A stretch of 64,000 bases of DNA from assembly GCF_036898825.1 (NCBI RefSeq), contig NZ_JARUND010000001.1, forward strand, positions 3,968,001 through 4,032,000, given 5' to 3'. The DNA comes from Streptomyces sp. B21-083 (lineage in GTDB: Bacteria; Actinomycetota; Actinomycetes; Streptomycetales; Streptomycetaceae). Position 1 is the stretch's first letter; each line of letters begins with the position of its first letter. The position numbers and the translations under genes were made by a program. This document shows, one piece after another, positions 34,701 through 42,183 of the stretch. The notes below the pieces were generated by a model, which searched no databases, was not told the DNA's origin, and was given only the letters and a program-made list of their open reading frames with translations.

Positions 34701-35320
34701 CCCCAGAACTCCACCCGGAGGGGGTGTTCCTCGGTGGGCGGGAACACGTCCAGCATGCCGCCGCGTACGGCGAACTCCCCCCGCTTCTCGATCAGCTCGA
34801 CGCGCGAGTACGCGGCGGCTGCCAGCGCCTCGACGACGGTGCCCAGGTCGGCGGTCGCGCCGGTGCGCAACGCGACCGGCTCCAGCTCGCCGAGCCCCTT
34901 GACCTGTGGCTGGAGTACGGAGCGGATGGGGGCCACGACCACCGACACGGGACCGGTCTCGGGGTCGTCGGTACTGGGGTGGGTCAGGCGGCGCAGTACG
35001 GCGAGGCGACGGCCGACGGTGTCGCTGCGGGGCGAGAGGCGTTCGTGCGGGAGGGTCTCCCAGGCCGGGTACTCGGCGACCGTGTCCGGCGGCAGCAGCG
35101 TTCTGAGGGCGGCCGCGAGATCCTCGGCCTCACGACCGGTCGCGGTCACGGCCAGCACCGGGCGCCCGGACTGCCTGGCCAGCGCGGCCACGGCGAACGG
35201 ACGGGCGGCGGGTGGTCCGACCAGGTCGACGTGCATACGGTTGCCGTCGCCGGCGGCCTTGATCGCTTCCGCGAGGGCGGCGTCCTTGACTACGACGTCG
35301 AGCAGACCGTGCAGACTCAT
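31766..35320 (-). CDS. mfd: Transcription-repair coupling factor Mfd
   Basis: 1184 residues, the normal length. N-terminal UvrB-homology region (about 1-400), then the RNA polymerase interaction domain (near EQHGVGRYIEMVQRT, about 510-580), a RecG-like helicase with Walker A CGDVGYGKTEIA and DEEQRFGVEHKEQL, and the C-terminal TRG/D7 region. Mfd removes RNA polymerase stalled at lesions and recruits UvrA. ATG at 35320 is used; no clear ribosome binding site. Leftward, with the intergenic repeat copy B beyond its start. It stands alone between the antitoxin-like gene and the ABC transporter. Confidence 0.96.
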   Translation of the reverse strand: MSLHGLLDVVVKDAALAEAIKAAGDGNRMHVDLVGPPAARPFAVAALARQSGRPVLAVTATGREAEDLAAALRTLLPPDTVAEYPAWETLPHERLSPRSDTVGRRLAVLRRLTHPSTDDPETGPVSVVVAPIRSVLQPQVKGLGELEPVALRTGATADLGTVVEALAAAAYSRVELIEKRGEFAVRGGMLDVFPPTEEHPLRVEFWGDDIEEIRYFKVSDQRSLEVAEHGLWAPPCRELLLTDEVRERAAALAEAHPELGELLGKIAEGIAVEGMESLAPVLVDDMELLLDVLPKGSMAVVCDPERVRTRAADLVATSQEFLQASWAATAGGGEAPIDVGAASLWSIADVRDRARELDMMWWSVSPFAADETLTSADAAAGDADTLKLGMHAPETYRGDTAKALADTKGWLADGWRTVFVTEAHGPAARTVEVLGSEGIAARLDADLTALSPSVVHVACGSIDFGFVDPKLKLAVLTETDLSGQKAAGKDGARMPARRRKTIDPLTLETGDYIVHEQHGVGRYIEMVQRTVQGATREYLVVEYAPAKRGQPGDRLYIPTDQLEQITKYVGGEAPTLHRLGGADWTKTKARAKKAVKEIAADLIKLYSARMAAPGHAFGPDTPWQRELEDAFPYVETPDQLTTIAEVKDDMEKTVPMDRLICGDVGYGKTEIAVRAAFKAVQDGKQVAVLVPTTLLVQQHFGTFGERYSQFPVNVRALSRFQSETESKATLEGLREGSVDVVIGTHRLFSSETKFKDLGLVIVDEEQRFGVEHKEQLKKLRANVDVLTMSATPIPRTLEMAVTGIREMSTITTPPEERHPVLTFVGPYEEKQIGAAIRRELLREGQVFYIHNRVESIDRAAARLREIVPEARIATAHGQMSEQALEQVVVDFWEKRYDVLVSTTIVESGIDISNANTLIVERGDNFGLSQLHQLRGRVGRGRERGYAYFLYPPEKPLTETAHERLATIAQHTEMGAGMYVAMKDLEIRGAGNLLGGEQSGHIAGVGFDLYVRMVGEAVADYRASLEGGVEEEPPLEVRIELPVDAHVPHDYAPGERLRLAAYRAIASANTEADIKAVREELVDRYGKLPEPVENLLLVAGLRMLARACGVGDIVLQGVNIRFSPVELRESQELRLKRLYPGTVIKPTAHQILVPRPKTAKVGGKPVAGRELLGWTGEFLTSILGS

Positions 35321-35462
35321 GAGAGAGCTTTCGTGAGGGGCGGGCTGTGAGGGGTGGGCAACGCGAACCACCCGACACGTGTGACGGGCCGGGGGGGTGT
35401 CCAGCGTACGTCGCCGCGTCGGCCGGTGCGGCGCCTGTGGACAACGTGCGCCCCGGGGTGTT

Positions 35463-35575
35463 TCTCGCCCCCGCCGCCCCTACCCGTCCCATCCCTGGGG
35501 GCTGCGCCCCCAGCCCCCCCTTTCGACCCTGAAGGGGCCTCGTCCTCAAACGCCGGACGGGCTGAAAATCAGCCC
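35463..35575. repeat. Dispersed intergenic repeat, copy B (inverted)
   Basis: Reverse complement of copy A (9532-9632), almost identical over about 100 bases: CCGGCGTTTGAGGACGAG, the CTGGGGGCTGCGCCCCCAG hairpin and GGTAGGGGCGGCGGGGGCG all recur. An extra hairpin GGGCTGA/TCAGCCC (35559-35575) flanks it. It lies between mfd and the ABC permease. A weaker third match is at 10705-10731. Confidence 0.85.
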
Positions 35576-35712
35576 CTCCGGGGGCAGCGCCCCCCAGGGT
35601 GGGGCGGGAAACGTCACGGAGCCCGGCGCCGAGGAGTCCCCCAAGACTCCCCGACGCCGGGCCCACCCCCGTACCCCCCGTTCCCCCGTGCTCCCCCTAG
35701 TCCGTTAGTCCG

Positions 35713-38283
35713 TTAGTCCGTAGCGATGGCGTTCAGCACGTTCATCCGTCCTGCCCTGAACGCCGGTACCAGTGCCGCGAACAGGCCCACGAAGGCCGAG
35801 CCGACGAAGACGCCCATGATCGTCGGCCAGGGGATCTCCAGGACGTTCAGGCCCTCCAGGGCCAGCAGTCGCTGGGCCGTCGCGCCCCAGCCCATTCCCA
35901 GGCCCAGGCCGAGCATCGCGCCGAAGAGGGCGATCACGACCGACTCCAGCCGGATCATCCGGCGCAGTTGCAGCCGCGACAGACCGATCGCCCGCATCAG
36001 GCCGATCTCCCGGGTCCGCTCCACCACCGACAGGGCCAGGGTGTTCACCACACCCAGGACCGCGACCACGATCGCCAGGGCGAGCAGACCGTAGACCATG
36101 TTCAGGAGCTGGCCGATCTGGTCCTTCAGTTCCTGCTTGTAGTCGGTCTGGTCGCGGACCTGGTACTGCGGGTAGGGGTCGAGGGCCTTCTTCAGCGCCG
36201 CGTACGCGGCCTCCTGCTCGCCCTTCTTCGCCGAGGCGAACATCACGCTGTTCGGCGGGATCTTGTCGGCCGGCAGGTACTTCTCCACCGTCGCGATGGA
36301 CAGGTACCGCGAGCCCTTGTCGATCGCCACGTCGTCGTCCGTGACGGCGGCGACCTTGAGCTTCGCCGTCAAGCCGCTCTTGAAGGCGACGGTCATCGTG
36401 TCGCCGACCTTCACCCCGTGGTCCTTGGCGTACTCGGAGCCGATGGACATGGCGTTCAGCCCGTACGCGGCGCTCAGCGAGCCCGAGACGGTGGTGCGGC
36501 GCAGGTCGGAGGCGTACGTCGGGTCGGCGGCCGTCAGCTGGGTCTTCTCGGCCTTGCCGGTGGGCGGGGTCAGGGTGACCTCGACCTCCTTGTAGCGGGT
36601 GACGTGGGTGAGGCCGGGCGAGTTCTGCATCGCCTTCTCCGCCTGCGGCACGATCCGCTGGTTGCCCTCGACGATGAAGTCCGCGCCGACCGACTTGTCC
36701 AGCTCGCTCGTCGCCGAGGCGACCATCGACGAGCCGACCACCGACAGACAGGCGACCAGGGCGAGGCCGATCATGAGGGCCGCGCCGGTGGCGCCGGTGC
36801 GGCGCGGGTTGCGCAGGGCGTTGCGCTCGGCCAGCCGGCCGACGGGACCGAAGCCTCGCAGCAGCACGGCGCTGAGCACCCGTACGACACCGCCGGCGAG
36901 GAGCGGGCCGATGATCACGAACCCGAGGAGCGTGAGCACGACTCCCGCGCCGAGGACCAGCGAGCCGTCGCTGGCGTTGTCGGCGGTGGCTGCCAGGTAG
37001 AGGGCGAAGCCGCCGGCGCCCGTCAGGACGAGGCCGATGAGTCCCCGTACGAGGCCCGCCTTGCCGTCGGCCGGGGTACCGGCGTCGCGCAGGGCGGCCA
37101 TCGGGGAGACCTTGCCCGCCCGGCGTGCCGGGAGGTAGGCGGCGAAGACGGTGACGACGACGCCGAGGACCAGACCGATCACCGGGGTGGTCGCCTTGAC
37201 GGTGAGGTCCTCGGTGGAGAGGTTCATGCCTGCCATCGCCATCAGCTTCATCAGGCCGACCGCGATGCCGACCCCCGCGCCGACACCGAGGATCGATCCG
37301 ACGAAGCCGAGCAGCAGCGCCTCCACCAGCACGGACCGGTTGACCTGCTTGCGGGAGGAGCCGATCGCCCGCATCAGGCCGATCTCGCGGGTCCGCTGGG
37401 CGACCAGCATCGAGAAGGTGTTGATGATCAGGAAGATGCCGACCAGGAACGCGATTCCGGCGAAGCCGAGCATGGCGTACTTGATGACGTTCATGAACTG
37501 GCCGATGCCTTCTCGGCTCTCGTCGGAGAACTCCTTCTGCGTCTGCACCTTGAACACACCGTCGGCCGTCAGGGCCCGGGTGACGTTCCGCTTGAGCTGT
37601 GTGTCGGTGACCCCGCCGGCGGCCGTGACGTTGAGCTGGGTGAACCGGCCGGTGGCGCCGAGGAGTTCGCGCTGTGCGGTGGCGGTGTCGAAGTAGACGA
37701 CGGCCGCACCGGGATTGGTCACCTTGAAGGTGGCTATGCCGACGATCCGCGCCCGGATGTCACCGGTCTGCGCGATGGTACGAAGCTCGTCGCCCATCTT
37801 CAGATGGTGCTTGTCGGCGGTGTCGGCGTCGACCATCACCTCGGTGGGCCCGCGGGGTGCGTGACCGCTGGTGATCTCCATCGAACGCAGGTCGTTGCGT
37901 GTCCAGTTGCCCGCGATGGTCGGAGCGCCGGTGGTGGACCCCATGTTCTCGTTGTCGCTGTTGACGACCGTCACGTTCATCGAACTGACCGAGCCCTCGG
38001 CCGACTTGACGCCCTCGGCCTGCTGCGCCTTGGCGAGCACGGAGGCCGGCAGCGACTCGGGCACCCCGTTCTGCGGGGTGTCGTCGCTCTTGGCCGCCTT
38101 CGGCGACACCGTGACGTCGGACGACGTGGTCGAGAAGAGCTTGTCGAACGTCGTGTTCATGGTGTCGGTGAAGACGAGCGTCCCGCACACGAACCCCACC
38201 GACAGCAGCACGGCCACCGCCGAGAGAGCCATCCGGCCCTTGTGCGCGAAGAAGTTGCGCATCGAGGTCTTCAGCACAGTCAT
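35713..38283 (-). CDS. MacB/FtsX-type ABC transporter permease
   Basis: 856 residues. The N-terminal segment LKTSMRNFFAHKGRMALSAVAVLLSVGF is the first FtsX helix. There follow a MacB periplasmic core and two FtsX domains, each with the conserved loop RTREIGLMRAIGSSR / RTREIGLMRAIGLSR after a hydrophobic helix, about residues 295-310 and 790-805. In all about ten membrane helices. It pairs with the upstream ATP-binding protein (ATGA overlap). These permeases export lipids, lipoproteins or peptides by a mechanotransmission mechanism. Cargo unknown; the type is duplicated in many Streptomyces genomes. Confidence 0.92.
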   Translation of the reverse strand: MTVLKTSMRNFFAHKGRMALSAVAVLLSVGFVCGTLVFTDTMNTTFDKLFSTTSSDVTVSPKAAKSDDTPQNGVPESLPASVLAKAQQAEGVKSAEGSVSSMNVTVVNSDNENMGSTTGAPTIAGNWTRNDLRSMEITSGHAPRGPTEVMVDADTADKHHLKMGDELRTIAQTGDIRARIVGIATFKVTNPGAAVVYFDTATAQRELLGATGRFTQLNVTAAGGVTDTQLKRNVTRALTADGVFKVQTQKEFSDESREGIGQFMNVIKYAMLGFAGIAFLVGIFLIINTFSMLVAQRTREIGLMRAIGSSRKQVNRSVLVEALLLGFVGSILGVGAGVGIAVGLMKLMAMAGMNLSTEDLTVKATTPVIGLVLGVVVTVFAAYLPARRAGKVSPMAALRDAGTPADGKAGLVRGLIGLVLTGAGGFALYLAATADNASDGSLVLGAGVVLTLLGFVIIGPLLAGGVVRVLSAVLLRGFGPVGRLAERNALRNPRRTGATGAALMIGLALVACLSVVGSSMVASATSELDKSVGADFIVEGNQRIVPQAEKAMQNSPGLTHVTRYKEVEVTLTPPTGKAEKTQLTAADPTYASDLRRTTVSGSLSAAYGLNAMSIGSEYAKDHGVKVGDTMTVAFKSGLTAKLKVAAVTDDDVAIDKGSRYLSIATVEKYLPADKIPPNSVMFASAKKGEQEAAYAALKKALDPYPQYQVRDQTDYKQELKDQIGQLLNMVYGLLALAIVVAVLGVVNTLALSVVERTREIGLMRAIGLSRLQLRRMIRLESVVIALFGAMLGLGLGMGWGATAQRLLALEGLNVLEIPWPTIMGVFVGSAFVGLFAALVPAFRAGRMNVLNAIATD

Positions 38284-39068
38284 GACGTACGCCCCCGCGC
38301 GTCGAAGTCCTTCATACGGTCGAGGACGCTGTCGGCGGTCGGCCGGAACATCTCGTCGACGATCCGCCCGTCCGCCAGATACAGCACCCGGTCGGCGTAC
38401 GAGGCGGCCACCGGGTCGTGCGTGACCATCACGATGGTCTGGCCGAGCTCGTCCACCGAGCGGCGCAGGAAGCCCAACACCTCAGCGCCCGCACGGGAGT
38501 CGAGGTTTCCGGTCGGCTCGTCACCGAAGATGATCTCGGGACGCGCGGCCAACGCCCTTGCCACGGCGACGCGTTGCTGCTGACCGCCGGAGAGCTGGTT
38601 GGGCCGGTGCTTGAGCCGGTCCTTCAGTCCCACGGTCTCGACGACCTGGGCCAGCCAGCCCTTGTCCGGCTTGCGGCCCGCGATGTCCATGGGGAGCGTG
38701 ATGTTCTCCAACGCGCTGAGCGTCGGCAGCAGGTTGAACGCCTGGAAGATGAACCCGATCCGGTCCCGGCGCAGTTGCGTCAGCTTCTTGTCCTTGAGCC
38801 CGGTGATCTCGGTGTCGTCGAGGTAGATCTGCCCGGACGTCACGGTGTCGAGGCCGGCGAGGCAGTGCATGAGGGTGGACTTGCCGGAGCCCGAAGGGCC
38901 CATGATCGCGGTGAACTGTCCCCGCGCGATGTCCACGTCGACCTGGTCCAGGGCGACGACACGGGTCTCACCGGACCCGTACGCCTTCACGACCTGCCGC
39001 GCCCGTGCGGCAACGGCCGTACGCCCTCCAGTGCCCCCGTGCCTGGTGATTGTCACAGCCGATGTCAC
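38280..39068 (-). CDS. MacB/LolD-type ABC transporter ATP-binding protein
   Basis: 262 residues. Walker A GPSGSGKST, Q-loop FQAFNLLPTLSALEN, signature LSGGQQQRVAVARALA, Walker B EIIFGDEPTG and H-loop VMVTHDP mark an ABC ATPase. The LDTVTSG region and length fit LolD/MacB. It energises the permease at 35713-38283; the stop overlaps the permease ATG (ATGA). The GTG start at 39068 is seven bases after AGGAG. Divergent from an MFS exporter; the gap of 446 bases contains the promoters. Confidence 0.95.
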   Translation of the reverse strand: MTSAVTITRHGGTGGRTAVAARARQVVKAYGSGETRVVALDQVDVDIARGQFTAIMGPSGSGKSTLMHCLAGLDTVTSGQIYLDDTEITGLKDKKLTQLRRDRIGFIFQAFNLLPTLSALENITLPMDIAGRKPDKGWLAQVVETVGLKDRLKHRPNQLSGGQQQRVAVARALAARPEIIFGDEPTGNLDSRAGAEVLGFLRRSVDELGQTIVMVTHDPVAASYADRVLYLADGRIVDEMFRPTADSVLDRMKDFDARGRTS

Positions 39069-39514
39069 GGTATGTCTCCTAAGTCGGTCAGTGCTGAGCG
39101 CGCACTGATCCCGGGTGATGCTTCGCTGATCCGCCGGACGGACTGTCCCGCGTCGTGTCTTCGCGTCGTGCCCTGCGTTGTGTGTATGAGTCTGCTGGTG
39201 GGAGGGGGTCCGGGTCTCTGGTGCCCAGCGCAGTCTTGTGCGGGGGAAAACCCCACCCCCGAAGTTCAGGAACGCCGTCCCCAGCGGCGTAAAGCCAGGT
39301 TAAGGAGCTGGGGCGCCCCGTCTCGTCCTCCGTCGGTACGAACCCTCCCCGAGCCTTAGTAAGGAGGTACCCCTAGGGGCTGTCCACCCCTCGGTGGAGC
39401 GGGTCTCGGGGTTGCCTCCACCCTCCTGCCCGGCCACGCTCCACCCTCCCGCCGCGTGAGGGTCAAGTGGCAGAGTGACCGTCGGCAGATAGATGCAGGG
39501 GGAAAGGAAACCTG
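39069..39514. other. Divergent promoter region between ABC and MFS exporters
   Basis: 446 bases without a supported gene. It contains the ribosome binding sites of both neighbours, an odd AAGGAGG at about 39360 not followed by an open frame, and a short inverted repeat GGTCA ... TGACC (about 39458-39480) 35 bases before the MFS start that could be a regulator site. Otherwise I see nothing definite. Confidence 0.4.
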
Positions 39515-41026
39515 GTGGGCAGTGGGCGCCGTACGAGACCCGAGACACGCGACACCGCGCAGCGCACCGGAACCGGGAAACGAGGGGCCGTCGTCGCCGC
39601 CCTGATGCTCGCGATGGCGCTGGCCGCGCTCGACTCCACCATCGTGTCCACCGCCGTACCGCAGATCGTCGGCGACCTCGGCGGCTTCTCCGTCTTCTCC
39701 TGGCTGTTCTCGGGCTACCTGCTGGCCGTCACGGTCACCCTCCCGGTCTACGGCAAGCTCTCCGACACCTTCGGCCGCAAACCGGTCCTGATAGCGGGCT
39801 GTGCCCTGTTTCTCGCCGGCTCGCTGCTCTGCGCGCTGGCCTGGAACATGGGCGCGCTGATCGCGTTCCGGATCATCCAGGGCCTCGGCGGCGGCGCCCT
39901 CCAGGGCACGGTCCAGACGCTGGCCGCCGACCTCTACCCGCTGGAGCAACGCCCCAAGATCCAGGCGAAGTTGTCGACCGTGTGGGCGACCTCGGCGGTG
40001 GCGGGCCCCGCGGTGGGCGGGATCCTGGCGGCCTACGCCGACTGGCGCTGGATCTTCCTCGTCAACCTCCCCGTCGGCGCGGTGGCGATGTGGCTCCTGG
40101 CCCGCCACCTCCACGAACCGCAGCGTGACACCTCCGGCGTCCGCCCGCGCATCGACTGGGCCGGCGCGCTGGCGGTCTTCGCGTGCGGCGGCGTACTCCT
40201 GACGGCCCTCGTCCAGGGCGGCGTGGCCTGGCCCTGGCTGTCGTGGCCGTCAACCGCCTTCTTCGGTACGGGACTTGCGCTCGTGCTGCTCGTCGTCGTG
40301 ATCGAACGCCGCGCGGCCGAGCCGATCATCCCCGGGTGGGTGTGGCGGCGCCCCACGATCGCGGCGGTCAACCTGGCGCTGGGCGCGCTGGGCCTGCTGA
40401 TGGTGGCCCCGACGGTGTTCCTGCCGACGTACGCCCAGTCGGTGCTGGGCCTGACCCCGATCGCGGCCGGATTCGTGCTGTCCGTATGGACGTTGAGCTG
40501 GCCGGTGTCGGCGGCGCTGAGCCAGCACGTGTACCGCAGGATCGGCTTCCGCGACACGGCGGTGCTCGGCATCGGCACGGCGACCCTGATCCTGCTGGCG
40601 TTCCCCTACCTCCCCTACCCGGGCTCTCCCTGGCAGCCCACGCTTCTGATGCTGCTGCTCGGCGGCGCTCTCGGTCTCTTCCAACTTCCGCTGATAGTGG
40701 GCGTCCAGTCGACGGTCGGCTGGTCGGAGCGCGGCACGACGACGGCGTCGGTGCTGTTCTGCCGCCAGAGCGGCCAGACGATCGGCGCGGCCCTGTTCGG
40801 CGCGGTGGCCAACGGCGTACTGGCGTCCCGGCTGGGCGGCGCGGGCGACCTGGACTCGGTGACCAGGTCGCTGGGCACGAGCACCGCGACGGAGGCGACC
40901 CGCCGGGCGATCGCGGACGCGGTGCACTCGGTGTACTTCGGAGCGGCGGGCGCGGCGGCACTGGCCTTCGTGGTGCTGCTGGTGCTGGCGCCGCGAAGGT
41001 TTCCGGTGCTGGAGAGGGACCAGTAG
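39515..41026 (+). CDS. MFS drug exporter (DHA2, 14-TM type)
   Basis: 503 residues with around 14 hydrophobic helices. The DHA2 motif C-like start LAALDSTIVSTAVPQIVGDLG, the motif A VYGKLSDTFGRKPV loop between helices 2 and 3, and the IIQGLGGGALQGTV helix identify an EmrB/QacA-type proton-drug antiporter. Substrate unknown. GTG 39515 follows AAGGA by six bases. Downstream are short tandem repeats and a convergent gene for a coiled-coil protein. A regulator is not encoded beside it. Confidence 0.92.
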   Translation: MGSGRRTRPETRDTAQRTGTGKRGAVVAALMLAMALAALDSTIVSTAVPQIVGDLGGFSVFSWLFSGYLLAVTVTLPVYGKLSDTFGRKPVLIAGCALFLAGSLLCALAWNMGALIAFRIIQGLGGGALQGTVQTLAADLYPLEQRPKIQAKLSTVWATSAVAGPAVGGILAAYADWRWIFLVNLPVGAVAMWLLARHLHEPQRDTSGVRPRIDWAGALAVFACGGVLLTALVQGGVAWPWLSWPSTAFFGTGLALVLLVVVIERRAAEPIIPGWVWRRPTIAAVNLALGALGLLMVAPTVFLPTYAQSVLGLTPIAAGFVLSVWTLSWPVSAALSQHVYRRIGFRDTAVLGIGTATLILLAFPYLPYPGSPWQPTLLMLLLGGALGLFQLPLIVGVQSTVGWSERGTTTASVLFCRQSGQTIGAALFGAVANGVLASRLGGAGDLDSVTRSLGTSTATEATRRAIADAVHSVYFGAAGAAALAFVVLLVLAPRRFPVLERDQ

Positions 41027-41075
41027 GGGCGGGCAGGGGAAAGGAACCAGTAGGGGAAAGGGACCAGTTGGGGCC
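41018..41075. repeat. Three imperfect GGACCAGTAGGGG repeats at the end of the MFS gene
   Basis: AGGGACCAGTAGGGG, AGGAACCAGTAGGGG and AGGGACCAGTTGGGG follow each other. The first overlaps the last codons and stop of the MFS gene, suggesting local duplication of the gene end. Confidence 0.6.
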
Positions 41076-41111
41076 GGTAGCGGAACGGGTGGCGCGGGAC
41101 TTCAGCCGTTT

Positions 41112-42008
41112 CTACTCCGCCGCCGCCCGCCCCGTGAGCGTGGTCAGGCTGCTGCGTACATGGTCCATGTGGGCCTGTACGTCGTCCCACTCCTGCCCGT
41201 GCTCCCGCAGCAGGCGCTCCGTCTCGCGGGCGACGCGGTCCTCCTGGACGCGGGCCTCGGCGAGGATCTCGGCGGCGCGGATCCGGGCGTATTCCTCGGT
41301 GCGCCCGACCGATCCCTCGGCCTCCGCGAAGGCCCGCTCCGCCTCGGACAGCGCGGCCTCGGCAGCCGCAACCCGCTCCATGTTCCGTGCCTCCAGGGCG
41401 ACTTCACGCTCGGCGGAGAGCCGTTCCGCCGCGGCCCACCGCTCGGCGTACTCCTTCTCCTGCTCGGCGAGCAGCCCCGAGGTCCGCAGCCGCATCTCCC
41501 GCAACGCGGCCAGCGCCTCCCCCCGGCCCTCCTTGACCTCCCGCCGGGCGCCGATCCGGATCTCGTCGGCCTCGGCGCGGGCGGCGAGCAGCCGGTGCCG
41601 GGCACGTTCCTCGGCCTCGGTCCGTACGGTCTCGGCGGCGGCGCCCGCGGCCTCCAGCAGCGCGTCGGCGCGGGCCTCGGCCGCCGCGACCAGCTGCCGC
41701 GCCTCGCTCCGCCCCCGCTCCCGCACCGCGCCGGCCTCCTCGACGCCCAACTCGAAGAGCTGCCGGGCGCGTTCACCGAGGCTGTCGTACGTCTGCGGCT
41801 CCAGCGCCGCCACGACCTCCCGCAGCCGCTCCGACTCCGCGTCCATCTCCCGGGCGAGCACGGTCAGCCGCGCGGCCCGCTCCCAGGCCGCGTCCCGCTC
41901 CGCGGAGAGCGCGGCGGCGTACGCGTCGACCTGATCGGGCCGGTAACCGCGCCCCCGTCCGGCCCCGAAACCGGCCACGAAACCGTACGACATCGCTGCG
42001 CCGCTCAT
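41112..42008 (-). CDS. DivIVA-like coiled-coil protein ('cellulose-binding' annotation type)
   Basis: 298 residues. The N-terminus (YGFVAGFGAGRGRGYRPDQVDAY) resembles the DivIVA membrane-binding loop, followed by a continuous Ala/Glu/Arg-rich coiled coil from about residue 30 to 280. Streptomyces proteins of this form are often labelled cellulose-binding but have no carbohydrate-binding domain; they are better seen as polarity or cytoskeletal scaffolds. The ATG at 42008 and a second at position 6 are both possible. Leftward, alone. A strong hairpin lies upstream of it, in the gap from the polymorphic-toxin-like cluster. Confidence 0.85.
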   Translation of the reverse strand: MSGAAMSYGFVAGFGAGRGRGYRPDQVDAYAAALSAERDAAWERAARLTVLAREMDAESERLREVVAALEPQTYDSLGERARQLFELGVEEAGAVRERGRSEARQLVAAAEARADALLEAAGAAAETVRTEAEERARHRLLAARAEADEIRIGARREVKEGRGEALAALREMRLRTSGLLAEQEKEYAERWAAAERLSAEREVALEARNMERVAAAEAALSEAERAFAEAEGSVGRTEEYARIRAAEILAEARVQEDRVARETERLLREHGQEWDDVQAHMDHVRSSLTTLTGRAAAE

Positions 42009-42113
42009 CCTGCAACCCCTCTCCGCGTACGACGTAATGATTCGCGCACATCTTGATGGATTGGGATGAAATGTGCCTAACGCGACACTCCGGGCCGAGT
42101 CACGACCGGTACG

Positions 42114-42164
42114 CGGAAGGGGGGTGGGTGACCGTACGTCGTACGGTCACCCACCCCCCTTCCG
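42114..42164. terminator. Perfect 24-bp hairpin after the deaminase-SUKH-4 gene
   Basis: The arms 42114-42137 and 42141-42164 are perfectly complementary over 24 bases with a three-base loop. It starts 20 bases after the stop of the leftward 42184-45189 gene, consistent with a strong terminator (no T tract), and isolates that operon from the coiled-coil gene. Confidence 0.8.
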
Positions 42165-42183
42165 AAACAGCCCCGCCGGCCGG

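Noticed and set aside
32177..35350. Very long open frame antisense to mfd (and similar long antisense frames over eno, glmU, ppc and the deaminase-SUKH-4 gene)
   Set aside because: High-GC coding DNA keeps other frames open; the products are Gly/Arg/Asp-rich with no domains, and the sense genes are certain.
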